A stretch of DNA of 64,000 nt, from the NCBI RefSeq assembly GCF_947172395.1, contig NC_069094.1, forward strand, positions 8,112,292-8,176,291. The letters are read 5' to 3'. The notes beneath the pieces are model-generated. The model was not told the origin of the DNA, did not search any database, and saw nothing but the letters and a program-made list of their open reading frames with translations. Shown in pieces: positions 10,478-23,900 of this stretch (position 1 is the first letter of the stretch; each line of letters starts with the position of its first letter). A program made the position numbers and the translations under genes. The stretch is from Bicyclus anynana. Lineage: Eukaryota; Arthropoda; Insecta; Lepidoptera; Nymphalidae.

Positions 10478-10690
10478 TGGCTGGTGGGAGGCTTCGACTG
10501 TGGTTAGTTACCAGTACCTACCACCCTACCGATAAAGACGTATCGCCAAGCGATTTAGTCGTGTAGAAACCGAAAGGGGTGTGGATTTTCATCCTACTCT
10601 TAACAAGTTAGCCCGCTTCCATCTTAGATTGCATCATCACTTACCATCAGGTGAGTTTGTAGTCAGGGGCTAACTTGTAAAGAATAAAAA
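10478..10690 (+). mobile_element. tRNA-derived SINE family B, 3' part
   Basis: Carries the family body: GGCTGGTGGGAGGCTTCG, AAAGACGTATCGCCAAGCGA, GAAAGGGGTGTGGATTTTCA, CATCTTAGATTGCATCATCA, ending AACTTGTAAAGAATAAAAAA. The complete copy with tRNA-like head is at 56166-56487. Confidence 0.75.
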
Positions 10691-10829
10691 AGAAAAAAAA
10701 TAGTAATATTTTCTGATTTAATTAGAATGAGTAGGTACATTGGTAGCCAACTTATAAAGTTAACGACTGATATTTTACATAATGACCGCGATCGTGCGAG
10801 CTGAGTTTTAACTGAAAATTTCTTAGAAA

Positions 10830-10920
10830 AAAAAAAACTCAGTATCTCTTCTCCCGACTCAGGACCCGAACCCTTCGTGATCCGAAACCACATAGGCTAA
10901 CCACTGCACCACCGAGGCAG
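10830..10920 (-). mobile_element. tRNA-like SINE head (family D), minus strand
   Basis: Minus strand: GACTGCCTCGGTGGTGCAGT then GGTTAGCC (A box) and about 35 bp later GGGTTCGGGTCCTGAG (B box). Only the head is present, next to an AT-rich stretch. A true tRNA gene is unlikely because no full cloverleaf is seen. Confidence 0.5.
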
Positions 10921-10943
10921 TCTTTTAATAATCCAAATACTTA

Positions 10944-11471
10944 GGGTGCTTTTCCACCATTTGCTATGCTGCGAAGATGTGAAATCTATGCTACGAAAAT
11001 ATGTGACCGTTTCCACCAATAACTAAGCTATGTAGCTGTGGGAGATAAATGCGGAGCTCGAGTTACTAGTATGCGATTTATAAAAAAACTTAACTTGGTT
11101 GAATCCGTTTCCACCAGTGCTGAGCTATGTCATCAACCCATATTCGGCTCACTGCTGAGCCAATATGGGTTGATGACCCAATGCGGATTGGCAGACTTCA
11201 CACACGCAGAGAATTAAGATAATTCTCTTTCCTCACGATGTTTTCCTTCACCGATTGAGACACGTGATATTTAATTTCTTAACACTACTGAAAAGTTGGA
11301 GGTGCATGCCCCGGACCGGATTCGAACCCACACCCTCCGGAATCGGAGACAGAGGTCATATCCACTGGGCTATCACTGCGCTGAGCTATGTGCACGAATG
11401 AATATGATTGGTGTATATCAAACGCATCCATAGCAAGCGTAGCGTAGCACATGTCTGATGGAAAAGCACCC
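10944..11471. mobile_element. MITE with TA duplications, split by a SINE
   Basis: Inverted ends GGGTGCTTTTCCACCA (10944) and TGATGGAAAAGCACCC (ending 11471) differ at one position. TA flanks both sides (10942-10943, 11472-11473). Removing the SINE and one of its duplications leaves about 267 bp. TCCACCA/AGCTATGT motifs recur inside. No coding capacity. TA insertion suggests a mariner-type mobiliser. Confidence 0.72.
11131..11379 (-). mobile_element. SINE family A nested in MITE
   Basis: Flanked by a perfect 12-bp duplication GCTGAGCTATGT (11119-11130 and 11380-11391). The tail end carries a short inverted duplication: CCATATTCGGCTCACTGCTG is followed at once by AATATGGGTTGATGA. The B-box (GGATTCGAACCCACACCCTC as read on plus) and A-box region (CCACTGGGCTATCAC) are intact. 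Confidence 0.85.
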
Positions 11472-11479
11472 TAAGGATT

Positions 11480-11767
11480 GTATTGTATCATGTATGTATG
11501 TAATGTTAATGATACATAGGTAATATTATTAACGTCACTGAATACGTAGGACAATTAATGTTAATAGATTTATCCACAGAATACAAACGAGGAGAAATAA
11601 AAACAATCTTTGCTTAGGCACAATACAGAAATATAGGTAAGTAGAATTTAGGACCTAAGTGACAATCCGCCTAATTTTTAGGCGGACTGGAGTATCAGTA
11701 ATAATTAGGCGGAAGATCCAACTAGTAGGTACCTACTTCCAATTTGTATATAATAGTATACATACTA
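11480..11767. other. Intergenic, no feature seen
   Basis: AT-rich; nothing recognised. Confidence 0.4.
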
Positions 11768-11812
11768 GTGAACGCCCGCGACGTCGCCCGCGTTGTGTTT
11801 GTATCGTGTATA
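11768..11812 (-). mobile_element. Helitron 3'-end scrap
   Basis: TAGTGAACGCCCGCGACGTC is the worn 3' hairpin of the GGACGCCCGCG subfamily. The body is missing. Confidence 0.4.
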
Positions 11813-12269
11813 TAACTATAAGCACTTGAGAAAACCGGCATTTTAATATGTATTGAATTAATTGAATTATTGATGAGGTATTTAAATACTTACTTTAATA
11901 GGAATGCTTTTAATATTTAGGCAAAAACCCTGTGCATACGTACAAGGAATAATCATAAGCTGTATTAGTACAATAACATAATGACCAGCAATTTTAATAT
12001 TTCACGTTTTATTACTTTTTCCCTATTTGCTCACTTAATGCGAAGTTTAACTGAACATAAAGCTGCTAAATTGTAACCGAATGTGGGTTATGTTGTGGAG
12101 TAACGTTAGGTTTATACCTCAGAACGTAGGGCCAGTCAATAGATCACTATAATATAATACTTTGGAAATGTGTTTTTAATAGTATATAGAAAAATGTTAA
12201 AAAAATATTTTATGCGGTCTCAGTTTTTTTTTAATATTATACAGTGATACCTATCCACACTTACTATTT

Positions 12270-12375
12270 ATAGCGGATGCCCTTGACTTCGTCCGAGTGG
12301 AATTCAGTTTTTCACAAATCCCTTGGAAACCATGGATTTTTCCGGGATGAAAATTAGCCTACGTGTTATATATTT
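12270..12375 (-). mobile_element. Helitron-like 3' fragment
   Basis: Contains GCGGATGCCCTTGACTTCGT, TGGAATTCAGTTTTTCACAA, ATGGATTTTTCCGGGATGAA and TAGCCTACGTG in the order seen at 37819. The 5' part is missing. Confidence 0.55.
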
Positions 12376-12565
12376 TTACATTCCATTAAAAAAATATTTA
12401 GCTATACCTATATAAAATCTTGATACCTGTAGCAAAAATATCTAAGCCGCAATCTAATCTAATCCAAGTAGAAGCCACTTGTTAAAATAAGAAAGCTCAA
12501 GTAGGCAAATATTTAACGTCATGATGGCCAGACGTTACATTACATTACCTATCTTATATTTAATG

Positions 12566-12862
12566 CTAGCCATTGACGATCAAGTATACCCACGTTTCTG
12601 CAGCACTGCACGCAGCAAACACCATTTATATTAATGATATTATTAACAGACGTATATGGAATTGGCATGAGCCACGCCCATTCCGCGGTCCGCTGCTAGC
12701 CATTGACGATCAAGTATACCCATGTATCTGCAGCGCTACCCGCAGCGACGACGTTTCATGTATGCGTCAAGTCGAGCTGTCATGCACGCAGCGACCAACA
12801 CACAATCAATCATAGCCGTAGGTGCTGCAGAAACGCGGGTATACTTGATCGTCAATGGCTAG
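12566..12862. mobile_element. Palindromic MITE with duplicated left arm
   Basis: The right arm (about 12826-12862, GGGTATACTTGATCGTCAAT ending GGCTAGC) is the reverse complement of both 12566-12610 and 12694-12740, each starting GCTAGCCATTGACGATCAAG. The unit 12694-12862 (169 bp) matches a second copy at 23786-23953. The outer left arm looks like a partial extra copy. No coding capacity. Confidence 0.75.
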
Positions 12863-14455
12863 CTCAAGAGACCCGCCCCTAATCATAATCAGATAGGTAT
12901 ACTTCCTTAATGCAGGCTTGTGTATAAGCCGTCCGTATTTTATATATTTTGTTTTTGCTCGCTTGTTTCAAAACAAATGTAATCTCAAATCGTCGTGGGT
13001 AATCAGACACTTTTGCTTCACACTCGTATATCTGTTTTATAGTCGTAAGTATAATATCAGTGTTAAAGTTTAAAGTTCATCGGAAAACAGATATAAGTTT
13101 TAGCTAGTTATAACTGGTCTAAAGAACCGAAGCTTCGTTAATTTGGAGAAACTTTACTAAAAAAGGGACGTGGACTGTGGCACTGTTGCAATTCGATAAA
13201 ATAATTTTTAGAAAAGGAGTCGGAGAAAAATTGTCCATAATGAGTAATTATTAAATCTGTTTATTGGTTTCAAAAATATGTAAGTAGGTAGGTACCTACC
13301 TAATAGGAAAAAGAAAAACTTGGAGGATGTAGAAGTACCTACCGAGTAGGAACATTCCAAAGGTGAAGCCTTGAAGAATTAATGTGAAATAAGGTGGTTG
13401 GGTACCTACCTTACTTCACTTCAATTGACGAATCTGGTAAGTTACAGACGATTCAGAAGTTTTATACTGTAATCGGAATATTTATTATGACAACAATCCA
13501 GCATCCGGAAATCGAACCCAATAACCAATATAAATATATTCCATTAAATATATTCAATACCTTTCGCTATCGAATATATTTACAGTGGATATACCTAATA
13601 TTGAGAATTTACAGTATAGCAGCCCGTACTGTAATATGTACCTGTCAAAATTATTGTTTAGGTACTTACGGTTATAATCTTAGCTTGTACCTACATATGT
13701 TTTCTGTGTCTTAGTGTAGTATTCAAGTCGGTACTGAATAATTGGCACAATGCAATTTAAAAATAGTCGAGAATATTTGAATGGAGTATTTTCAGGTAAC
13801 ATTCCGTTCTAAAAAATAGTTGATTAGCGATGGCACGCGAAAGCCTTCCCCTTAACAAGCATGCGGCCTATTCATGACGCCGCGGCTTCGTCCGCGTGGC
13901 GATCGACTTCTAGCGGCATGTGTTGTTATCACTGCGTTGATAGTGAATTCTTTTGTTTCCATTGGCCGCACCGAGGGCGTGCGAGCTACGCCTGCGGTAT
14001 ATATGATCGACTCGTCTCTCTCGTGTAGCATTTGCCTCCTAGCAAAGGCGTTCGCGCCGCGCGTGTCTCTTTATCTATAATTATTAGAATTATCAGTTCA
14101 CACCTACTTATATATTTTTTATTTTGTTTTATAATTATTTACATAGAGGTAAGTTGCATTTATTTATAGTTTATCTAATTCCATAATAAAAACCTTTACG
14201 AGGCATACAGCCTTGTCGATGTATTTATTCGCAAATCGTGGTGATAAATTCTATTAAAAGTAAAAGCGCGGGAAATCTGTCAAAAGGAAAACAAAAGTTT
14301 GGAAATTTTACATATCTTACGCAATGTAGATAATTTTATAGCTACAAATATGTACCTATAGGTATAACATAAAAATACAATTATTAACAGTCACAATCAT
14401 TCTATGAAATATGTAAAACATTTTACTGTTAGTACTATAAGTATTTATTAACCAT
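12863..14455. other. Intergenic, no gene seen
   Basis: AT-rich. A Helitron-like 3' stem scrap (GACGCCGCGGCTTCGTCCGC) lies at about 13877. The 106-codon frame at 13394-13714 has no domain or repeat of conserved residues and is not called. Confidence 0.45.
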
Positions 14456-14470
14456 ACCTGAATAACTATA

Positions 14471-14803
14471 ATAATAACTGAAATAAGAGCCGTGATAGCC
14501 CAGTGGATATGACCTCTGCCTCCGATTCCGGAGGGTGTGGGTTCGAATCCGGTCCGGGGCATGCACCTCCAACTTTTCAGTTGTGTGCATTTTAAGAAAT
14601 TAAAATATCACGTGTCTCAATCGGTGAAGGAAAACATCGTGAGGAAACCTGCATATCAGAGAATTACTTTAATTCTCTGCGTGTGTGAAGTCTGCCAATC
14701 CGCATTGGGCCAGCGCGGTGGACTATTGGCCTAACCCCTCTCATTCTGAGAGGAGACTCGAGCTCAGCAGTGAGCCGAATATGGGTTGATGACGACGACG
14801 ACG
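14471..14803 (+). mobile_element. SINE family A, full length with target duplication
   Basis: Best copy of the family. A 15-bp duplication ACCTGAATAACTATA flanks it (14456-14470, 14804-14818). Head GCCGTGATAGCCCAGTGG (A box), then GTGGGTTCGAATCC (B box), the body AACTTTTCAGTTGTGTGCAT, GAAGGAAAACATCGTGAGGA and CTCTGCGTGTGTGAAGTCTG, and tail ATGGGTTGATGACGACGACG. It ends only about 110 bp upstream of the first coding exon of the phospho-lyase gene. Confidence 0.88.
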
Positions 14804-14921
14804 ACCTGAATAACTATATATTTATATAAGTATGTACCTACCTACAATAATATTAAAACTATTTAAATTAATACGTAAATACTACCTATATTAAATCGAT
14901 ATTGTAATTTCCCAGATCACA

Positions 14922-14983
14922 ATGGCTTACCTACAATCGATGCCCAAATCAGAAACCATCAAGTTGCGCGAAAAGCACATAGG
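14922..14983 (+). CDS. Etnppl: Etnppl-like exon 1
   Basis: Codes residues 1-20 (MAYLQSMPKSETIKLREKHI) plus two bases, donor AGG|GTGAGT. The ATG is the first in frame. A pyrimidine-rich AATTTCCCAG just upstream (ending 14915) could be an acceptor from a 5'UTR exon. M7 is an alternative start. Confidence 0.88.
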
Positions 14984-17900
14984 GTGAGTTAAATGATAAT
15001 TTATGCATTACTTTATCTTACTTTATAGTCTGACAGAGCTATTTATTTACTACAAGTCTATTCCTAATCCAGAAAACAGTTTATCGTTAACGTGTAACGA
15101 TTTTTCAAAAGGCAATAAATATTCTAAGCCTAACATTTATCAGCGCCGATCTATCAGCATTAATTGCTTGTTTCGCTACGGTACAGAAGCTGGGTGGAGA
15201 TTTGAAACAGTAAATTTGTTACAGCGCCGCCTGCCAGTTGTTTTTCCGTTCGACTCCATTGAAAATAGTGCGAGGAATCGCCCAATTTATGTATGACGAA
15301 ACCGGCGAGAGATATCTAGACTGCATTAACAACGTGGCTCACGGTTAGTAGTTAACTTACTATAGCAGTATTCGCAGCGCAAAGGAGAAACAAACTTACA
15401 CACAAACTTTCGCCTTTATAATATTATGTGTGGGTGATGTGAAATTGAAGTAGCGGATGCCCGCGACTCCGATTACGTGGGAATCGTAGGGACATGGATG
15501 TTTCCCGGATGAATGAAAAGTAGCCTATGTTTAGTTCGTATGTCAAATCATCAAAGGCAGAGGTCATATCCACTGGGCTGTCACGGCCTAAGGTTGACTC
15601 TACTATGTTATTTTTTTTAAATATTTTCATTTTAAAAATATTTTCCCTGCAACTTGTCGTAAATATGTGAGTGGTGGGTATAAGAATAGTCCAACGAAGG
15701 ACCTAGAACCTGAGACCATTTCGCTGACGAGTCCAGCCCAAATGGCAAAAAAGCAGATGCTCAAAGCAAAATAAATCAATTCATTGTAGGCAAATTTTTC
15801 GGTTTCATAGGTAATGCAATTTTGAGCAATCTGATACCTACTTCATAGCTAGGTATATTATTTACTTAAATATTATCTTATATTATTTACTCTCATATCT
15901 CAGTTTATATTTAAATAAGTAGGTATATGTAAAGTAGGTAAAATGTTATCAATCGTGTGCAGTTATATCTGTCTTTAAGTTACATAATTTAGTGATATAA
16001 TAATATGCAAACTGGAATTATTTTAACGTTAACAAGAATAATATAACTTATCTCATCGATAGCAACATTTGTCATATTAAGATATATTTTACAGACAATG
16101 TAGTAGGTACTTGATTAAGGCCCGGCTTCAACACCTTGTGGGCTTGTGATAGGTGTTTTATAGTCCAAATGCAAGTTCTGTCACTTTCTTACTTTATGTT
16201 TATGTCATCAATTAGACATACTGGCACCTATCAGGAAAGCTATGCTCTGGACTAATTTAATGGGTACCTCCATTATCTACCCACTCCTAGCGGTAGTCGA
16301 TCGAGCGATGTTGACTGAGTTGCTATTATTAAACTACTAGCGGACGCCCGCGATTTCGTCCGCGTGGAATTCAGTTTTTCACAAATCCCGCAAGAACCAT
16401 GGATTTTTCCGGAATGAAAGCCTATGTTTTAATCCAGAGTAAAAGTTATTTCCATTTATAAATAAAGCCGCAAATCAGACAAGGTTGAGTTGACGAAAAG
16501 TTTGATCGTTTGATTTCACTTAGATATTGAGTTGGTAAAGAAAGTGTAATAAAGGTGATGTTTAAAATATATTCATCTTTCTAAGCGACTTCAAAAAAAG
16601 TAGGTTTTCAATTCGACTTCGACTTCGATTCGAATTCGAAAATTCAAGTTTTTTTTTTGACAAAAATACTTTTATTACAGTTGGACACTGTCACCCTCAT
16701 GTAGTGGAAGCTGGTCGTAACCAGATGTCATTAATATCAACGAACAATCGTTACCTCCACGACGAAATCGTGATTCTGGCCGAGAGGCTCGTCAAAACTA
16801 TGCCGGAATCACTGTCGGTCTGTTTCTTCGTCAACTCTGGATCAGAGGCCAACGACCTCGCTTTGAGATTAGCTAGAGTGCACACTAAAAACAAGGACGT
16901 CATTACACTGGACCAGTGAGTATCTGATAGTCATCTATTTGCCAATATGACTTCCTAATGTTAGTTAGACGAGCCAAGAGTTTGAAGGCGTTATAAATAT
17001 AGATTAGAGTTAAGTATCACATCATTTGTGATCACCGTTGATGGCACAAATTCAGTGGCCTTTACCTTCAGACTGAAATACATTGCATAAAGATTAATGA
17101 CACGAATAATGATCTCATATACTTACACTAGAGTTGTTGATTTGTTAACTCAATAATTAATTATATATTTTTTTAAGTCCTTTTTTTGTAGATTACTAGC
17201 AAACTCAACAGACGTTGTCCAGTCCAAATGTTAGTTTACATAATCTAAAAAATACTGAGTTAAAATACCTAGAACTCGATCGTAACGCCATTTACCACGC
17301 AGAGATCAACACAAACAAACATACAGAAATTCATCAATATCGGTGCAGCAGTTCTGTTTTAGTCAATATTGGGGGTAGGATGGGAATGTTATTGGGGTGC
17401 TACTAGCGCCTGTTTGTTCCAGCGCTTATCATGGCCATCTTACGTCTATGATTGATGTGTCGCCATACAAACTGAACCTACCAGGAGGGCCCGAGAAACC
17501 AGAGTGGGTTCATGTGGTGAGTCCGCCATGCACCTTCTCGATTTTAGGCTTTTCAGGCCCGTGACCACGTGTTCGTACATTGGTACCACAATCACCAACC
17601 CTAGGTGTTACATTGACCAACTGCTACGTGTTTAAATTGTGGTGTTCCAAATTCAAAACTTTGAATTTAACTACATTTTAAAAACAACAAGGAGTTTCAA
17701 TATTCCGACCTGCATAGGTCAGTATGCACGCAAATTTCGTCCGTACGTTCGTCTTTATTAAGAAATCAACCAATTGAAACTGCGAAACGATGACAATTTA
17801 CAGTCTGTTTATTATTTTGGTAGAATTCTGACACTTCTATTTCCGGTTCCATTTATCAGTCACTTTTGAAATTTCAGTTGTCACAAACCTTTTTCTGTGT

Positions 17901-20900
17901 CTTTTCATCAAAGCAAACTAGAAATCATTCATATAATTGTCAGAATTCTACGGAATTAATAAATGGAGTATAGTTTAAAAATATCTGAAACAAAAGGAAA
18001 AAGACCTATTAACATACTCGTACTTATAGTATCATTGTACTGTTTATTGTCTTTTTATTTCCTGTAGATGGGTACTTACCAACAGCTACAGGAAAAAGGA
18101 TACGTAGTACTTTAATTTCAGAATGTACACAATGGGAGCTTTCATTTGACACCGAATTAAAGTGCAAATTCAGTCGAGTTAACTCGCAGTCCCCTGTTCT
18201 CTGGGTCAATAATATTATTCTCGTGCGAAGTTATTTTTCGCGGGTAGGTAATATAATCAACGTTTTTTGCGTTAGGGAAAATGTAAGCAAACGTGCGTGT
18301 ATATTTGTGTTATTAATTTTAGTTTGATATTGCGTAGCCAACGCAATATAAGCGAAATGTGAATTTATGTCTGCTTTTATTGTGATGTTTCGTATTCCTG
18401 CGTCATATCGCGCGAATATTATTTCTCATAGAAAATAATATTTTTGATAAGACTTTATTTGACACTCGCACGGTAGATTCCTTTATATCAAATATATATA
18501 ATAAATAATAATGTATCACTTACAACCATGGCGTGCACTGAATTCTGGCTCAAAATATTTTTTTATTCATTCAATGCATAAAAAAAAAATTTGGCAAAAA
18601 AACTTGTCAGATTAGTTAAACTTAGTATTAGTATTCGCGTACGTAGGTATCTTCAACCTAACCATACACAGCAGGGTGTAAAACTAAAAATTAGAATCTG
18701 ATTTTCGTACCTACTTAAAATTGGTTCGATCAGTGGTTCTTTATTGCAACATTTTCTCAAAAAAACATGGAAAAAGATTAAAAGATTAAAGACTGAAGAG
18801 ATTAGAAAAAAAGATTAAAGATGTGGAAAAACAAAACCTTATTGACCTAACATAAAATATGTTTTGAAAATACTGTTGATATCCTCCATAAACGAATCTT
18901 TTCATCGCTTGTAAGATATCATGAATTTTAATTATTGTTAGCTATTAAGTATACCTACAATTTAAATAATATACCTACTCCTATACTATAATAGTACCTA
19001 CTACCTACAATTATATTATAGCTCTGTATAAAATTATTATTACAAAAAATTACATTCGTAAAATAATGCTTATATTATGGTCATTGTAATCGATGGTTTT
19101 AAACCATTATATTTTAATTTCATTATTACAAAATATATGGTTTGGAGCAAATAATAAGTATTTCATTATTTTATAATAGGCACCAGTTCCTGACACGTAC
19201 AGAGGAAAGTATGTGCAACCAAGGGATTCACATTGCGATGAAGAGTTGGGACAAATGTATGCGGACGAAGTAGGGAGACTTTGTGAAGAAATTAAGAAGA
19301 AAAGCAACGGGGTCTGCGCATTCATAGCCGAGAGTCTACAAAGTTGTGGAGGACAAATAATACCTCCCGATGGTTACATGAAGAGAGTTTACGAGTAAGT
19401 TTAAAGCAGAGGTTCCCAACCTATTTTTTCTCATAGACTTTATAATTTAACTGGTCTCGGTGGACCCCCTGCTAAATTTATATCCAAAACTCGACAAAAA
19501 ATGTGATTAGATTTCGATTCGTTGCAGCTGAATCAACAGTCATCACGGTAAATAACAGTTTTAAAAAAATAGTAAGACTTGATTAATTAGTAAATTAATT
19601 AACTGATTGTGCTGTGAGTGGATGACAAAAAGTAAAATTCTTCAGGGAAAAATTATTTCAGCCAACTTTAATTTTTGATATCTACTCACAGCAAAGGAAG
19701 CAATCAATTCACAAATTATTTTATTTAGAAAACTCCCCATTCAGTATGAAACCAGAAAAAATTTTGTGGACCTGCTTACGAATAGTGAACCTCCATTTTT
19801 GTCACATCAACGAAGACTCCCGCCGAGTCTTCCGTAGACCCCTGGGAGTCCACCTGGACCATATTGGATTTCGATGGTTTGGAAGGAATGATTCAAATAA
19901 TGTAACGCCATGTAAATGAGATGGTTCCAGATAAAATAAATAAAACTTGATCCTAACTTTACATAGGTACCTACATTAAGAACCTAAATAGTTTTGGTTA
20001 ACACTTGTTTATAACAAATCTGCCAATTCCAACAAATTTTACCGCCCATCACAAGCTAGGCCTCCATAAAAAGATTGTGCTAAGATCGGGTAGTCTAACG
20101 CGCGGGATCGAACCCGAGATCGTGTTCTGCTCAAGTAACGCTTATAAATAGCAATAAATCTATACTATAATAAAATATTATAATAAAAATGTTTGTAATG
20201 CCTGACCAAAAATATAAAAACTTGGCCATTTTGCGGAAAACGGAGCTAATTTCCGCTATCAGCATACTAACGTTGCTATAACAAAGTGTTTGTGACGGAT
20301 TCAGGCAACGATTTTCATAAGTATTCGTATAGGCATATCTCGAAGTTATAATTATTGTCGACGAATAGCGGTGAAATCCAATGAATCAATGAATGACAAC
20401 TATGGAAATATCTTTCTTCCAATTTAAATGAAAAAGAGAACATTATTTTTGATTCCGCCGCTATTGGTCGACCAGGTGTTTTTTTCTCTTGACGATTTAA
20501 ATATGTGTAGATACTTATTACTTACCAATATATTTATTTGCCAGGTATGTTCGAGAAGCGAACGGCGTGTGCATCGCAGATGAGGTTCAAGTGGGCTTCG
20601 GTCGCGTGGGCACCCACATGTGGGCGTTCGAGACTCAAGACGTGGTCCCCGACATCGTGACCGTGGGCAAGCCCATGGGCAACGGACACCCTGTAGCCGC
20701 AGTCATCACCACTCCAGAGATCGCGAAGAGCTTTGCCGATACCGGTGTCGAATACTTCAATACGGTAATTAAATAGATATATAGGGGATAGGGGTAAAAT
20801 ATAGCCTATGTTCATCAGAATGTAGGATTCTTATGGTGAAAGAATTTTTTAAATCAGCCCAAGTTTCAAAGGCTATTCAATACAAATCATTAAATTTTTC

Positions 20901-23900
20901 CTCTGTATAACATTAGTATAAACAATATCGAAAATTTTCTAAACCGGCGGGAACCAAAATGTGACTGGCTATCGCGTTTCAAAAAACTTGTTTCGCCTGT
21001 CAACCCACATTGGAACAGAGTGGAGGGTCAAATGACAAATCCCTTCTCCTTAATGTCTAGAGGCCTATTCCTACGGAAGACCATGACAATACCTATTACC
21101 TACCTACGTAATAGAGATGTATATCTTAGCATTCCATGGATTCACCGCGCAGGTGCCGGGTCCATCGCGTGGTAGAGAGAAAAATTCCGAGCAGATTCCT
21201 AGTCTTACTTACTGGATGTAGGGTTAAGGAATTCCTTGACGATTGATCAACACTCCCCTCCTCCGCTGTGTTGTTCTCCCTGCCTAGCCAAGTCTGGTAA
21301 GATCCTATTAGAGCAGCTTTAGATACCCGTTCTATTATAGGAATTGCTGCAGTTCTAGAGTGTATTGCAAAAATTTTGATGAAAAAATTGAAAAACTATG
21401 AACTTGGTTGCGCATTCCTGCATAAATATCTTGTAACTTTCTTAATAATAAGTAGGTAGCAGCTAACTTCTCAAGTTAAATGGAAGTTAAATATTTTACA
21501 AGTTTTCCGGAAGGTTTACTTTCAGCGAACTGTGCTTTGAAAAAGGAAACTGTAGGTGTATAGCTTATAAGGTATTAATTTTAAAGCAGGTTACTTGCTC
21601 AAAAGTTCAAACCTAGTTGGCTAACATTTCCAAGGAAACTTTACCTATAATACTGAACTGCCAAGATGTTTTTCATTGTCAAGACGTCATTTTTTGTAGC
21701 AGGTCGGACTTGTGAATGAAATTATAATGCTCTGTCCTCCTGAGCCCTTTTCGATTGAGTGAAATTAACACAACATACAACAAACAAACACAAATATGTC
21801 AATCTCTTCCATTCGCTTCTATCATTTGTCAACTTCTCATCTACTCCTTAAACATGCCCTCTTTCACTCCAACCATCTCGTTTTTGGCGTTCCTCTCTTG
21901 TGTCCTTCCACTTACAATTTCAACATACAAATATTTAAGCCTGTAGAAAAATTACACACTTGTGCCACTTATCTTATGAGCAGCATACAACAAATACTAT
22001 AACTCTTTAAATTTTTCTGCAGGTGTGTGAAGTACCACCAACTTATTGAGAAAGAAAATCTTTTAGTAGCAAAATCATGTATAATATCAGCACACTTTAT
22101 GGTGATATTTCTGTTTCTATGCAGAGAAGACCTAAATCTGCCGCCCTTAGAACGCCGGCACCCCTCTATACACCCAGGAATAATTGAAGCATTATTTTCA
22201 TTACAGTATGGCGGCAATCCCGTATCATGCGCCATCGCCAACGCAGTCCTCGATGTGATAGAAGAGGAACACCTAATAGAGCGCGCGGCGCGCGTGGGCA
22301 GTCACTTACTTACGCGTTGCCAGGGGCTCAAACACAAACACAAGCTAGTGGGTGATGTGCGGGGTCGAGGCCTCTTCGTCGGGGTCGAGCTGGTCACCGA
22401 CCGGGAGACCAGGACGCCGGCGACGGCGGAGGCGAAACACATTGTGAACAGGTACCTAATCTTCATCAAAATCTACATGTAGGCTTGAGATATTGAGACA
22501 TATTATATCGAGGTTAAGGAAAGAATGTCGTTAGGACTGGTACAACTTCACCGCTATTAGTAGAGATATTGTCTTTTGTGAAGGAAAAACATCGTGAGGA
22601 TACCTGCATACCTACTTGAGAATTTTTTGAACTCTCTTCGTATGTGAAGTCGATTTCCCATTCTCATTCCATTTCGCATTGGCCTAGCGTGGTTGACTAT
22701 TAGCATAACCCATCTCATATACTGAGAAGTGACTCGTGCTCAACAGTGAACTAATTGATTGTCAATGATGGTCTTGTACAACGTCGCTTCTTCATGATGA
22801 TGATTAATTGATCTGTCAGTGAGTGACAAAATTAGGACGTTTTATTAGTCTAATGACATCATGTCCTGAAATTTTTGTAGCAGCATTCAGTTCGAATTTA
22901 TAAAAAATACTAGCAGATCTGACCTAGACAGTTCCTGTGGAAATATGGGGATACAGCCTGTGTTACCTAGAGATTCATTCTAAAAAAACAAATGATTCTA
23001 ATGGTGAAAGACTTTTTAAATCTGTCCAGTAGTTTCGTAGTCTATTCAATGCCAACAATGAATCAAATCTTTTCACTTTATAAGAATAGATAATATAGAA
23101 AAAAGGCAGGTTGTGTTTTTGCCTTGGTAGAGGTATCTTTTATAAGTTACCCGCCCGTTGATTGACCCAACAATATGAGAACTTACTAAACTAACACACA
23201 TAATAATTTTTACCTATGCTAAATTTCAATATACATTTCAATAAAATATTGACATTTGCTAGCCTGCAAAAAAATTAACAAGTAGGTACTTCTGCTTCTA
23301 AGTATTGATTAGTTAGTGAAATAAAATACTTAAATTGAATTATGTTTTGTAATGCAGGATGCGGGAAGAAAAGATTCTTATTAGCAGAGACGGGCCAGAC
23401 AGTAATGTACTGAAATTTAAACCTCCCATGGTGTTCAAAACGCAAGATGCTGACAGAGTAGTTGATATACTAGACCGGGTTCTTGCTGAGTTGGATGGTA
23501 ACAATATACCAATGAAAGTACAGCTTGAGGTAATAATAACACATATTTTGTTAGACTAGCTTAAATTCTATATTTAAGTTCATTCAAGCCCACATTTTAG
23601 TATTTTTTTTTTCATTAATTTAGTCATTTTGTAATTTCATTTGAATTTGCTTTCAGAAATAGTGAATAGACATTGGTAGATATTAGGTTTTTCCAAGTGT
23701 GTTACCAGGTTTTAGAAAAGTAATGAAAGCTTTTCATGAGCTTTGTTACAAATCAGTGAGACTATGAAGTCATATTATTTAATACCAGCCATTGACTATC
23801 AAGTATACCCACGTTTCTGCAGTGCTGTCCGCAGCAAAGGTGTTTCATGTATGCGTCAAGTGGAGCCATCATGCATGCAGCGACAAACACACAATCAGTT

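Noticed and set aside
13394..13714. 106-codon frame
   Set aside because: No domain, no coding-like composition, no splice or polyA context; AT-rich chance frame.
14537..14734. 65-codon frame upstream of the phospho-lyase gene
   Set aside because: It lies entirely within a SINE; the same frame recurs in the copy at 45490-45793.
20070..20135. Possible tRNA gene on the minus strand (GGGTTCGATCCC B box)
   Set aside because: No matching acceptor stem or anticodon arm at the right spacing; more likely an old SINE head.
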